Assembly: GCF_004364865.1 (NCBI RefSeq)
Contig: NZ_SOAU01000001.1
Span: forward strand, 3,132,001-3,196,000
Origin: Ilumatobacter fluminis
Lineage (GTDB): Bacteria > Actinomycetota > Acidimicrobiia > Acidimicrobiales > Ilumatobacteraceae
DNA: 64,000 nt
Direction: 5' to 3'
Positions 49,915-58,550 of this stretch are shown here, one piece after another. The translations under genes were made by a program, and so were the position numbers. A model generated the notes under the pieces. The model was given only the letters and a program-made list of their open reading frames with translations. It had not been told where the DNA came from and made no database searches. Positions within the stretch are counted from its first letter, which is position 1. Each line of letters begins with the position of its first letter.

Positions 49915-50718
49915 TCAACTCGCAGGATCGAGCGGACCGGAGCGCAGTTCGCTCAGGACCTCGACCGCCCGCTCATAGGCTTCGACCGCTTCAGCGAGTT
50001 CGGCGGCGGGCACCTCGATGTCGGAGTAGTCCTGTCGGGTCCGAACGATATTGCCCGACTTGATGTACTCGCTCGGGTCGCCGTACGTCGGCACGCCAGT
50101 GAGCTTCGACGTCTGGTATTCCTCTCTCAGGGGTTCGGACAGGTCGAGGAATGCAGTGAGCTCGGACAGGACACGGGGTGTGTCGTCGATGAGGTCCTGA
50201 GCATCGATGTACGTGGCATGGCTGTACTCGAGGAGCGCGAGACGACGAAGATGGTCGACCCGCTTGATGTAGTAGCGCACGACGCGAAGCGGATCGACTT
50301 TCCAGTCGTCAGGATCGAGCGACCGAGCCATTGCGACGGTGCTCTGCACCGTTCGAACCGGCTCGCGCAGACTGAAGACGACGTACACGTTGTCGCGACG
50401 GAGCAGGACCGGATCGATCGTCGACCGATTATGCAGCACTTTGTCGAGAACGTATCGACCGCCGGTTTCAGCTGCTGCTGTATCGAACACGGTTTGCTTC
50501 AACCGCCAGAGGTCGCTCGTGCCTTTGTAGCTGCGATGGGTCTCGACGTATCCAGCGACCTCAGGATTGGAGTTGAGGATGTGACACAGCAGGCTCGAGT
50601 AGCTGCGCATGTGGCTCTGGATGAAGATGTAGCGCTTGGGTCGAACCACTTCGAGACCGGTCCGCGGATCGCTCACGAGCGCTCGCGCTCCTCGGGCATA
50701 CCGCTTGAGTCCGTTCAT
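49915..50718 (-). CDS. sulfotransferase-like protein with variant 5' loop
   Basis: A 267-aa protein. YIFIQSHMRSYSSLLCHIL (about 30-48) is placed like the 5'-phosphosulfate loop but lacks the usual P-K-x-G-(S/T) core and reads SHMRSYSSLL, as in some Stf0-like and uncharacterised families. VYVVFSLREPVRTVQSTVAM (about 111-130) matches the 3'-phosphate strand-loop-helix. The first 20 residues are basic. It could be a sulfotransferase or a PAPS-fold phosphotransferase relative. Its ATG overlaps the stop of the GT2-LicD gene (ATGA), so they are coupled. Confidence 0.72.
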   Translation of the reverse strand: MNGLKRYARGARALVSDPRTGLEVVRPKRYIFIQSHMRSYSSLLCHILNSNPEVAGYVETHRSYKGTSDLWRLKQTVFDTAAAETGGRYVLDKVLHNRSTIDPVLLRRDNVYVVFSLREPVRTVQSTVAMARSLDPDDWKVDPLRVVRYYIKRVDHLRRLALLEYSHATYIDAQDLIDDTPRVLSELTAFLDLSEPLREEYQTSKLTGVPTYGDPSEYIKSGNIVRTRQDYSDIEVPAAELAEAVEAYERAVEVLSELRSGPLDPAS

Positions 50719-53168
50719 CGTCGATCTCCTCGAATCTTCAGGAAGTGGTTTGCGGTGGTCCGTTTTGCCGCCGGCGGCAACCCCTCGTAGTCGTTGTACG
50801 TTCTCGTCAACACCCGTCGCGGGTCACGCGGCGCCGCAACCTCGACGCTCTCGAACTGCAGCGTCGTCGGCGGCAGCATCCAAGCGACCGGATACGACGC
50901 GCGCCTCGGGGGGTAGGCGGAGAACCATGACGTCACGTTCGTCGGCCGTCGCGGCAGGCGCGCCGTGACGACTGCGTTCAGTATTCGGTGCCAGCAGTAG
51001 CCCGGCAGGAGCCGACCGATGAGTATGCGGCTCAGACGACGATTCGCCTCGGGGAATCGGTACTTGGCCCGGAGCACCTGCCTGAGGAACCGAACGGCGC
51101 GGGCGCGAAGGCGTTCCTGCAGATACTCCGGCGATGCGGACGAATCGAGCGGGAAGATGTCGACGTTCGCACCAGCAGGATCGAGATCGGCCGGGAAACT
51201 CCACTCGAACACCGAATCGAGATGAACTACCTTCGCAAACGGAAGATGGAAACGACGGTTCGTCGTGTGGTGCAGCACAGCAAGGCCGTCGGGCATCTGG
51301 CTCGTGACGAGCCGCTCGAAGTCCGGACGCGTCATCCAGAGATCGATATCGTCGTCCCACGGGATATAGCCCCCGTGGCGCACGGCTCCGAGCAGGCTCC
51401 CATCGCCCAGCATCGGCTGCAGACCCTCCGACTCGCAGAACTCCAGGAGCCGCCGCAAGATCGACATCTGCTCAACGCGCGCCCGATCAGCGAGCGACGG
51501 ATCGATCGGCGGCATCCCATCGTAGAAGCAACCTGGTTCGTCCGCGATGACGACATCGGGCAGTGTGGTTGCCAGCTGCTCGAAGTCGCGCGGGCGTGCG
51601 AAGTCAGGAGCCGTTCGCGTCGCAGCGAAAGGATCACTCGGCTCAACCGCCCGAACCGGGCCGGCGAGCGCGACTCGACGGTCGACGACAGGCCGTGGCG
51701 CGACCGAGTGCAACTCGGCGACCGCTCCCTCGTTCGCTGCGACACCATCATTGCCACCGCTGTCCCGAAAGAAGAACCGAGTCTTCGTCGAGCCGTCGGG
51801 CTCGGTCGCGAGGTATCGCACCTCGACCAGCGTGGCGCCGAGGAAGCGTCGGCGGACCCGCCACCTCTGAGCGAAGCACCGGTCGTCGTGGACATAGCTG
51901 CGAATGAGCCGGAAACGCTGTTGACGAAGAGCGATCGACACATCGCCGAGCTCGTACTCGCCCGGCAGCACTGCGATCTCGAGGCGGCCGCTGAGACGCT
52001 GGTGCTCGTTCGCCTGCTCGAGCGAGGAGAGATCCAGTGTGTACGGGATCGATGCAGCTCGGAGAGCCCGATCGACCCGCCGCAGCGCTGCGGCGGTGCG
52101 AAGGTCGGCGCGCATCGAGTCGGATCGCCGTCGAATCGGCGACGTCAATCTGCGGTATCCGCTGCGAATGACCCGTTGGACCGGCCGAGCGAACGAGACG
52201 GCAACGGCGATGCCGGAACTCCGCCGAGCCCAGTAGCGGCGCCGCGACTGTCGACCGCGGTCGTACCGCGACCCCCAACCCGGATAGTGCTCGTCGAGAT
52301 ACGCGAATACGTCTCGTGTGAAGCGCGCCGACCGAAGCGGACTCTTCGACGTCCGCATGACCGGCAACCGAGCCAACAAGTGCGTACGCGCCAGGCGCTC
52401 CATCACGTCCGACTCGGCGACGCTTTCGATGCTGCTCAACGACACCCGGAACGACTCACACGAGTCGAAAATATCGTAGATTCTCGGATCGGCGCGCCGG
52501 GTGATCGCATCGGGGCGTCCGACGCGATACTGGTAGAGCCCCTCGTCGACCGCCTCGACACGGTTGGCCCGTGCGATGAGGCCGTACACGGCCGAGCTGT
52601 CTTCGAAGAGCTTGCCGGGCGGGAATTCGAACGACTCGCGTTCGAGGAGAGGACGAGCGTAGATCTTGTTCCAGGCGTAGCTGTGCGAGCCCCAGAGGAT
52701 CTCGGGGTTCTCGGACACCGACACGCCGAACTCCTCGACAGGGATCCGCAACCGGACTCGACCGCGCTTCTTGTTCCCGGATCGTTTGATTGCTGCGCAG
52801 ACCACGACTTCGCTCGATGTCTCGAGAGCCCGCGCGTACAGCTTTTCGAACATCTCCGGAACGACCCAGTCGTCAGCATCGACGAACCCGACATATCTGC
52901 CCGATGCCGCCGCCATACCCGTGTTCCGGGCGGCGGACAGACCACCGTTCTCGCGGCGGATGCAGGAGATCGGATGGCCGTCGCCACCTGCGAGCTCGGC
53001 GATCAGGTCAGGGGTCGAGTCGGTCGAGCCGTCGTCGACGACGATGATCTCGATCGACTGCAGCGTCTGCTCCTTCAAGGAGACGAGGCATTGCTGGATG
53101 TACGACTCGACGTTGTACGCCGCCACGATCACCGACACGGCCGGTGTGTCGCTGTGTTCAGGGTGCAT
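50715..53168 (-). CDS. GT2-LicD fusion: glycosyltransferase plus phosphorylcholine-transferase-like domain
   Basis: An 817-aa fusion. GT2 (about 10-260): VSVIVAAYNVESYIQQCL, EIIVVDDGSTDSTPDLI, NGGLSAARNTGM, FVDADDWVVPEMF (D-x-D) and KLFEDSSAVYGLI. Residues about 350-540 look like a second, weak nucleotidyltransferase-type fold. The C-terminal LicD domain (about 560-817) has MLGDGSLLGAVRHGGYIPWD followed by DDIDLWM (about 587-612). LicD enzymes move phosphocholine from CDP-choline to a sugar; with a phosphonate cassette nearby the substrate could be a CMP-phosphonate (inference). ATG 53168 chosen; GTG 53174 in frame. Confidence 0.85.
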   Translation of the reverse strand: MHPEHSDTPAVSVIVAAYNVESYIQQCLVSLKEQTLQSIEIIVVDDGSTDSTPDLIAELAGGDGHPISCIRRENGGLSAARNTGMAAASGRYVGFVDADDWVVPEMFEKLYARALETSSEVVVCAAIKRSGNKKRGRVRLRIPVEEFGVSVSENPEILWGSHSYAWNKIYARPLLERESFEFPPGKLFEDSSAVYGLIARANRVEAVDEGLYQYRVGRPDAITRRADPRIYDIFDSCESFRVSLSSIESVAESDVMERLARTHLLARLPVMRTSKSPLRSARFTRDVFAYLDEHYPGWGSRYDRGRQSRRRYWARRSSGIAVAVSFARPVQRVIRSGYRRLTSPIRRRSDSMRADLRTAAALRRVDRALRAASIPYTLDLSSLEQANEHQRLSGRLEIAVLPGEYELGDVSIALRQQRFRLIRSYVHDDRCFAQRWRVRRRFLGATLVEVRYLATEPDGSTKTRFFFRDSGGNDGVAANEGAVAELHSVAPRPVVDRRVALAGPVRAVEPSDPFAATRTAPDFARPRDFEQLATTLPDVVIADEPGCFYDGMPPIDPSLADRARVEQMSILRRLLEFCESEGLQPMLGDGSLLGAVRHGGYIPWDDDIDLWMTRPDFERLVTSQMPDGLAVLHHTTNRRFHLPFAKVVHLDSVFEWSFPADLDPAGANVDIFPLDSSASPEYLQERLRARAVRFLRQVLRAKYRFPEANRRLSRILIGRLLPGYCWHRILNAVVTARLPRRPTNVTSWFSAYPPRRASYPVAWMLPPTTLQFESVEVAAPRDPRRVLTRTYNDYEGLPPAAKRTTANHFLKIRGDRR

Positions 53169-53508
53169 GTTCACTCACTTGACATTCGCTTCGACGAGTC
53201 GAGATCCGCCGCCCGCTTCCGGCATCTCGTGGTCTGGCGCCGCCGACGTACCAGTCGAGGTACCGCCAGCGCTTCGGAGGGTTGGGTCCCAGCGGAGGGT
53301 ACCAGCTGGTCACCCGACTCAACCGGTACGCCACGGGTTCGCCGGGGAGACGTCGTCGAGCGCCGTCCGGAGCGACTCGGCGCGGTGCACGATCGCAAGC
53401 CGTTCGATCCGTACCGTCGCGTCCGGGCCGCACGGCTACGATCCAGGCGCGCCGATCTACCGGCCAGCCGGTTCGATCGACCGATGCGGCCGACCGGATG
53501 ACACAGGT
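53169..53508. other. intergenic region between divergent genes, about 350 nt
   Basis: No gene is convincing here. Short open stretches exist on the minus strand (about 53213-53345) without start, stop and codon pattern agreeing. No obvious TANNNT box is tied to the LicD gene start; the plus-strand gene has a GGAG ribosome site at 53509-53512. The region must hold promoters for both sides. Confidence 0.5.
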
Positions 53509-53520
53509 GGAGCTGCGAAC

Positions 53521-54852
53521 ATGACGACCAGGGCGATACTGCACGTAGGAATGCACAAGACCGGGAGTTCTTACCTTCAGAACACCCTGCACTCGAACCG
53601 CGACCGGCTGGCCGACGTGGGGATCCTGTACCCAGACGCTGGGCTGCATCTCGACTCACCTCAAGCGGGTTATCGCCACCTCGGGCTGCGTCGGAGTCTG
53701 GCTCAGGAGGGACCCGAGTGTTTCGCGATGCGATCGCTCCGTGACGAGATCGCGGCGGGCGACTTCCACACCGTGATCGTGTCGTACGAAGGCTTCTTCA
53801 CTCCCGATACCGACGCTGCGGATCTCCGGAGTGCGTTCGAGGAGTTCGACCCGACGCTGATGCTGGTTCTCCGGCACCCGGTCGACTACATCGAGTCGAA
53901 GTACCGCGAGTGGGTACGCCTGCTGAACGACACTCGCGATATCGATCGATTCCTCGACTGGCAGTGGCCATTTCTCGACGTCGTGGATCGAGCGGACGAA
54001 TGGGCAGCCGAGTTCGGCGCCGAACGGCTGTACATCCGGTCCTACGATGGCTTGGCTCAGCCGAGCGGCATCATCGAGGCACTCTTCGATCTCGTCCCGG
54101 GTCCCACCCCGGAACTCGAACCGAGCGCGCAGAGCAACCCGGGGCCATCGAACGAGTACACGCTTGCCAAACTTCTTGCGAACCGGCTGCGGCTCTCGGG
54201 CGTTCCGACCGGTGACCGTGCGGCTCGGGCGCTGGACAACGCCGACGGCCACCAAGGCCGCCTTCTGTCGGATGCTGATATCGCAGAGCTCGAAAAGCGC
54301 GCGGTGCCCCAGTTCCGTTCACTGTTGGAGCGCTACGGTGAGAACCCTGACTTGCGTTCGCTCCGAGCAGAAGAACCCCGCGACGAGCAGTTCTTCGACG
54401 CAGACCACCGACGGGCGGTACTCGACCGACTGCGCGCCGAACGGGCAGCTCACCAGACACGAACCGAAGAGCGGGCGCGGGAGCAGCATCGGCGCGTGGT
54501 CGAAGCCAAGCGGAACGTCGAACGTCTGCAAGCGGCTCGCGAGCGGCTCGGTCGCAAGACCGAACGAATCAACAGGCTCGAGGACACGTTGACAGACACG
54601 CGCGCCCAGTTGACGAGAACGCAGGCACTGGCGGAAGAGACGCAGCACTCGCTGGACGACACGAAGGCGCAGCTCACCCAAGCGCTCGATCGCCTCCAGG
54701 CCGTCCAGGCTCGCCTCCAGGAGACCACTGCCGAGCGGGCGTCACTGCGACGACGCCTCGACTTGCTCCAGTTCTGGAGGCCGAGGTCGTGGGCCGCGTA
54801 CACGGGCGCCCTCAGCGCATCCGTCCGGCGCCTGACTCGTCGGCGCAGCTGA
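53521..54852 (+). CDS. sulfotransferase-like protein with long C-terminal coiled coil
   Basis: A 443-aa protein. Residues 1-~290: AILHVGMHKTGSSYLQNTLH (5'-phosphosulfate loop, about 5-24), FHTVIVSYEGFF, LMLVLRHPVDYIESKYREWV (3'-phosphate site, about 118-137) and ERLYIRSYDG, matching the sulfotransferase-like family seen in actinobacterial glycan loci. Residues about 300-410 form a long coiled coil (REQHRRVVEAKRNVERLQAA onward) ending in a basic tail LSASVRRLTRRRS. GGAG at 53509-53512 lies 8 nt before ATG 53521, a clear ribosome site. It stands alone on the plus strand between two minus-strand operons. Confidence 0.82.
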   Translation: MTTRAILHVGMHKTGSSYLQNTLHSNRDRLADVGILYPDAGLHLDSPQAGYRHLGLRRSLAQEGPECFAMRSLRDEIAAGDFHTVIVSYEGFFTPDTDAADLRSAFEEFDPTLMLVLRHPVDYIESKYREWVRLLNDTRDIDRFLDWQWPFLDVVDRADEWAAEFGAERLYIRSYDGLAQPSGIIEALFDLVPGPTPELEPSAQSNPGPSNEYTLAKLLANRLRLSGVPTGDRAARALDNADGHQGRLLSDADIAELEKRAVPQFRSLLERYGENPDLRSLRAEEPRDEQFFDADHRRAVLDRLRAERAAHQTRTEERAREQHRRVVEAKRNVERLQAARERLGRKTERINRLEDTLTDTRAQLTRTQALAEETQHSLDDTKAQLTQALDRLQAVQARLQETTAERASLRRRLDLLQFWRPRSWAAYTGALSASVRRLTRRRS

Positions 54853-54886
54853 TGGCAGCTCTCTGCGGTTGGCGGGCGAGTACCGC

Positions 54887-56044
54887 TCAACGACCGAGGC
54901 TGCGGGCCAGAACGCCGACCAGCTCGTCGGTCGAATAGACCACAGGATTGTTACCCAGGCGTTCGACGTTCACCGTCGCGGCCAGCTCGGTCAGCTCCGA
55001 CTCGGACCGGACGCCGGCCTCCATGAGGGTCGATGTCAGCCCGAGCCGTCCGAGTAACTGGTTGATCTCTCGTCCGACCGATGCCGCGTCACTCGTGCCG
55101 AGGGCCCGACCATATGCGTCGACGATCTGAGCCATTGCTCGCTCGTGGCTGGCCCTGTCGAGGCCGGGCTGGAGCCGGTCGACGAGCACAGCGTGATCCG
55201 AGACGAACTGCCCGAGCGTCAACGCGACGGCGTTCCCGTGGTCGATGCCGTACCGCTTGGTGATGCCGTACGACAGCGCGTGCGCCGCGGTCGTCTTGGA
55301 GACGTCGATGGCACGCCCGGCCAGATGACTTCCGAGCGCCATGCATCGTGCCGTCTGCGGCGTCGGATCGTCCACGAATGGTTCGATCGCCGGGAGCAGC
55401 AGGCCGAGCGCGTGGCGTGCCGAGCGGCGACTCCGGTCGGTTGCGCCCACTGCCCACAAGCTCTCCGTTGCTTGGCAGATCGCGTCCACTCCCGACGTGG
55501 CACGTTGGTGAGCACTTCCGCTCAGGGTCAGCCCCGGGTCGAGCGCAACAGCAGCTGGGCGGAGACCATCCCCGGCTACCGAGTACTTGTCGCTCCCGAT
55601 GTAGACCACCGCGAAGTGGGTCGCTTCGCTGCCCGATCCCGACGTCGTCGGCACCAGGAACAGCGTTCGAGAGCTGAACTCGACCGGACTGCCGGCGACA
55701 ATGGCGGATTCGACAGCGCGTTCCCCAACGCCGTCGAACGCGCACAGCAACTTCGCCATGTCCATCGGGCTGCCACCGCCGACCCCGACAATCAATTCGG
55801 GGTCGTGATCTCGGAGAATCGCCAGGCCGCGGCGCAAGTCGTCGACCGATGGGTTGGGATCGAAGTCCGACCACCGGCGGACCGATGCGAACATCTCGAG
55901 CTCGGCCAACCGAGCAGCGGCGCCGCATCGTTCATACGACGAGCGACCCGTCACCAGCAAGACACGCGAAAAGCGTTCGTCCCGAGCACGGTCGACCAGC
56001 GCGTTCAGCGCCCGCTGTCCGTAGTAATGGGCGGTCGACGCCAT
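54887..56044 (-). CDS. iron-containing alcohol dehydrogenase, probable phosphonoacetaldehyde reductase
   Basis: A 385-aa group III (iron-type) alcohol dehydrogenase: NAD site GVGGGSPMDMAK (87-98), TTSGSGSEAT, then metal ligands Asp in SGVDAICQATES and His in TTAAHALSY and GIDHGNAVAL. In phosphonate clusters this family (PhpC/FomC type) reduces phosphonoacetaldehyde to 2-hydroxyethylphosphonate. Its place directly after Ppd and PepM, joined by a TGATG overlap, is the reason for the specific call; sequence alone gives only the family. Last gene of the operon read from 62.7 kb. Confidence 0.82.
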   Translation of the reverse strand: MASTAHYYGQRALNALVDRARDERFSRVLLVTGRSSYERCGAAARLAELEMFASVRRWSDFDPNPSVDDLRRGLAILRDHDPELIVGVGGGSPMDMAKLLCAFDGVGERAVESAIVAGSPVEFSSRTLFLVPTTSGSGSEATHFAVVYIGSDKYSVAGDGLRPAAVALDPGLTLSGSAHQRATSGVDAICQATESLWAVGATDRSRRSARHALGLLLPAIEPFVDDPTPQTARCMALGSHLAGRAIDVSKTTAAHALSYGITKRYGIDHGNAVALTLGQFVSDHAVLVDRLQPGLDRASHERAMAQIVDAYGRALGTSDAASVGREINQLLGRLGLTSTLMEAGVRSESELTELAATVNVERLGNNPVVYSTDELVGVLARSLGR

Positions 56045-57177
56045 CAGTTCCGCAGTGCAGCGACGAACAGGTCGAGACTCTCGCGCGGCGTTCGAGTCGG
56101 CCGACCCAGATCGCCACGAGCTCCGGGACGCACCTGCACCTCCAACAATGTCGGTCCTTCAACGGCCAGCATCTCGCTGATCGATTCTCCGACACGTTCG
56201 ACATCGTCGACCGTTGCCGCCCACCGATATCCGACTGCTGCGGCAAGCGCTGGGATGTCGACCGATCCGATCGACGTCGGCTGGCCGCCGACGCTGTCGT
56301 GCACACCGTTGTTGAACACGACGTGCCGGTAGTTGGTCGGCGCGATGTCTCCGATCGTCGCCAGCGTCCCCGTATGCATCAAGAGAGCCCCGTCTCCGTC
56401 GAGGCACCAGACGTCACCGTCGCGCTGGTGGGCGAGTCCGAGTGCGATGGCCGATGCGTGCCCCATCCCGCCCACGGTGAGGAAGTCCTGGTCGCCACGC
56501 TCTCCAGCGGCGACGCGGAGCTCGAACAACTCTCGGCTGAGCATTCCGGTCGTCGACACGATCGCTGCGCCAACAGGAACGTGGGCGACGACGGCACCCA
56601 AGGCGTCCTCCCGAGTCGGGAGTCGCTCCGCTCCCTCGAGCCCGAAATCGAGGGTGCCCCCGGCCGGCTCGAATGTTCCCTTCTCGACCAGCAGAACGAA
56701 GGGCGACCGGCGTTCGAGCGCCGTGGACACGGCCGATTTGACGACGGACTCGGCCTCGGCGGGGTCGCTCGGAAGGACCGTGTGCGGGACTTCCATTGCC
56801 TCCAGCATCGGAACCATGACACGCCCTTGTTTGACGTGCTGGGGTTCGTCCTTGACGCCCGGTTGTCCACGCCACCCGACGAGGACCACCATCGGGACGC
56901 CGTACACCTCCGGATCAGCGAGCGACAAGAGCGGGTTGACAGCGTTGCCGACACCGGAGTTCTGCAGGTAGACCAGCGCCGGTCGGCCAGACGCCAGGAA
57001 GTGGCCCATCGCGACACCGACCGCAGCCCCTTCGTTGGCGGTGATGAGGTGTGACTCGCGAGGCAACTCGGCCATCACGTGCTGACTGAAGGCCTTCAGC
57101 AGGCTGTCCGGCACACCGACGAAAAGGTCGACGCCCGCTTCTCCGACGGTCTCGACGAATCGTTGTGGCGAGATCAT
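56044..57177 (-). CDS. ppd: phosphonopyruvate decarboxylase
   Basis: Thiamine-diphosphate enzyme that decarboxylates phosphonopyruvate to phosphonoacetaldehyde, pulling the unfavourable mutase step forward. 377 aa, the length of Ppd/AepY enzymes rather than the 550 aa of general pyruvate decarboxylases. Marks: [40 protein letters not shown] (catalytic Glu), [20 protein letters not shown], and the ThDP motif [13 protein letters not shown] ending [12 protein letters not shown]. Its ATG overlaps the pepM stop (ATGA) and its stop overlaps the reductase ATG, so stoichiometric synthesis is likely. Confidence 0.93.
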   Translation of the reverse strand: MISPQRFVETVGEAGVDLFVGVPDSLLKAFSQHVMAELPRESHLITANEGAAVGVAMGHFLASGRPALVYLQNSGVGNAVNPLLSLADPEVYGVPMVVLVGWRGQPGVKDEPQHVKQGRVMVPMLEAMEVPHTVLPSDPAEAESVVKSAVSTALERRSPFVLLVEKGTFEPAGGTLDFGLEGAERLPTREDALGAVVAHVPVGAAIVSTTGMLSRELFELRVAAGERGDQDFLTVGGMGHASAIALGLAHQRDGDVWCLDGDGALLMHTGTLATIGDIAPTNYRHVVFNNGVHDSVGGQPTSIGSVDIPALAAAVGYRWAATVDDVERVGESISEMLAVEGPTLLEVQVRPGARGDLGRPTRTPRESLDLFVAALRN

Positions 57178-58484
57178 CCCATGTTCTCCGGAACGATCTG
57201 GAGGACGTCGGCGATCGACGCGAGCATGGACTCGGCCTCGAAGGATCGTCCGTGCTCGAGGATCGTCTGGGCGACACGCTGCATCTGGGGGTAGGACGCT
57301 CGAAGCATGTGATTCGCGTAGATGACGACACGAACTCCTGCGTCCGCAAGCCGCTCTTCGGTGATCTCGTTGTACGAGGTCGGGACAGCCACGATCGGCA
57401 CTTGCTTCGAGAAGCGGCTGGCGTGATCGCAGAACTCCAGCACCTCGTCGGGTGACTTCTGCCGACTGTGGATCATGATGGCGTCGGCGCCTGCATCGAT
57501 GTACGCCTCGGCACGTTCGACGGCGTCCTGCATACCGGCCTCGAGAATCAGGCTCTCGATACGGGCGATCACCATGAAGTCGTCCGTGATCTGAGCCTGC
57601 TTGCCGATCTGGATTCGAGCGCTGAAGTCGTCGATCGAGGACTGTGTTTGTGAGACGTCCGTCCCGAAGAGAGAGTTCCGCTTCAGGCCCTCCTTGTCCT
57701 CGATGATGACGGCCGACACACCCAGCCGTTCGAGCGACCGGACCGTGAAGGGGAAGTGCTCGGGCTTCCCACCGGTGTCGCCGTCGAAGATGAGGGGTTT
57801 GGTCGTGACCTCGAAGATCTCGTTCACCATCTGCAGACGAGAACTGATGTCGACCGCCTCGATGTCAGGCTTCCCCCGAGAGGTCGAGTCGGTGAGCGAA
57901 CTCGACCACATGGCATCGAACTCAACCTTGCGGCCACCCCGTTCGACCACCGTGCTCTCCACGACGAGGCTCGACAGACCACTGTGTGCCTCCATGACGC
58001 GCACGATCGGCTTATTGGCCAGGAGCCGGCCGAGTCGACTCAGACGTACGTTCGGGGTCGTCCCGATCTGCTTCAACGAGGTGTTCAGCTGGGTCGACGA
58101 GATTCCCTCGGTGTAGGGAACCTCGACGAGTCGCCCGCCCCAGCCCGACAGCGTGTCGATCACACGCTGCCGGGTCTGCTGCTGCACACCGGTTCGCCAG
58201 TCGTCGCCGTGCACGACGATGTCCGGACGGATCTTTTCGAGGTTGGGCACATAGTCGAGCGTGTCTTGTGCAACGACCGAAGACACCGCCTTCAGATTCT
58301 CGATCACGGTCTTGCGCTGCTCGAAAGTCATGTGCGGCAATCGCTTGTAGCTGGCGATCGCCTGGTCGGTCAGGAGGCCGACGGTGACGTCACCGAGTTC
58401 GGCCGCCTGTTGCAGGACGTTGATGTGGCCGGGGTGTACCAAGTCGGCGCTCATACCGACGTACACGCGAGCGCGTTCGGACAT
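57174..58484 (-). CDS. pepM: fusion of cytidylyltransferase-like domain and phosphoenolpyruvate phosphomutase
   Basis: A 436-aa two-domain enzyme. Residues 1-~135 are a nucleotidyltransferase of the glycerol-3-phosphate/ethanolamine-phosphate cytidylyltransferase kind: [18 protein letters not shown] with the HxGH motif at 17-20, [11 protein letters not shown] and EGISSTQL (the I-S-T-T-type motif, about 126-133). Residues about 150-436 are PEP mutase, with the catalytic loop [10 protein letters not shown] (about 259-268; the E-D-K-x(5)-N-S signature separates it from isocitrate-lyase relatives) and DGDTGG. PepM makes phosphonopyruvate from PEP, the first step to nearly all phosphonates; the N-terminal domain could activate a phosphonate with CTP. 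GAGGAG at 58498-58493 is 8 nt before the ATG. Confidence 0.93.
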   Translation of the reverse strand: MSERARVYVGMSADLVHPGHINVLQQAAELGDVTVGLLTDQAIASYKRLPHMTFEQRKTVIENLKAVSSVVAQDTLDYVPNLEKIRPDIVVHGDDWRTGVQQQTRQRVIDTLSGWGGRLVEVPYTEGISSTQLNTSLKQIGTTPNVRLSRLGRLLANKPIVRVMEAHSGLSSLVVESTVVERGGRKVEFDAMWSSSLTDSTSRGKPDIEAVDISSRLQMVNEIFEVTTKPLIFDGDTGGKPEHFPFTVRSLERLGVSAVIIEDKEGLKRNSLFGTDVSQTQSSIDDFSARIQIGKQAQITDDFMVIARIESLILEAGMQDAVERAEAYIDAGADAIMIHSRQKSPDEVLEFCDHASRFSKQVPIVAVPTSYNEITEERLADAGVRVVIYANHMLRASYPQMQRVAQTILEHGRSFEAESMLASIADVLQIVPENMG

Positions 58485-58492
58485 TCGATGTT

Positions 58493-58498
58493 CTCCTC
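58493..58498 (-). promoter_or_regulatory. strong ribosome binding site (GAGGAG) for pepM
   Basis: GAGGAG lies 8 nt before the ATG at 58484, in a 66-nt gap after the preceding gene. It fixes the start and is unusual in this window, where most starts lack a Shine-Dalgarno. Confidence 0.7.
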
Positions 58499-58550
58499 GG
58501 GGTTCGAACGCGACAGGTTATCCCGTCGGTTGCCGCCATCGGCTCCGCTG

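Noticed and set aside
53213-53345. Minus-strand coding-like fragment (SWYPPLGPNPPKRW) as a gene remnant
   Set aside because: It looks mildly protein-like but has no start, no partner domain, and shifts frame; not enough to call a pseudogene.
54887-58484. Small-molecule phosphonate antibiotic cluster
   Set aside because: No tailoring oxygenase, peptide ligase, resistance gene or small-molecule exporter is beside the cassette; all neighbours are glycan assembly or export genes.
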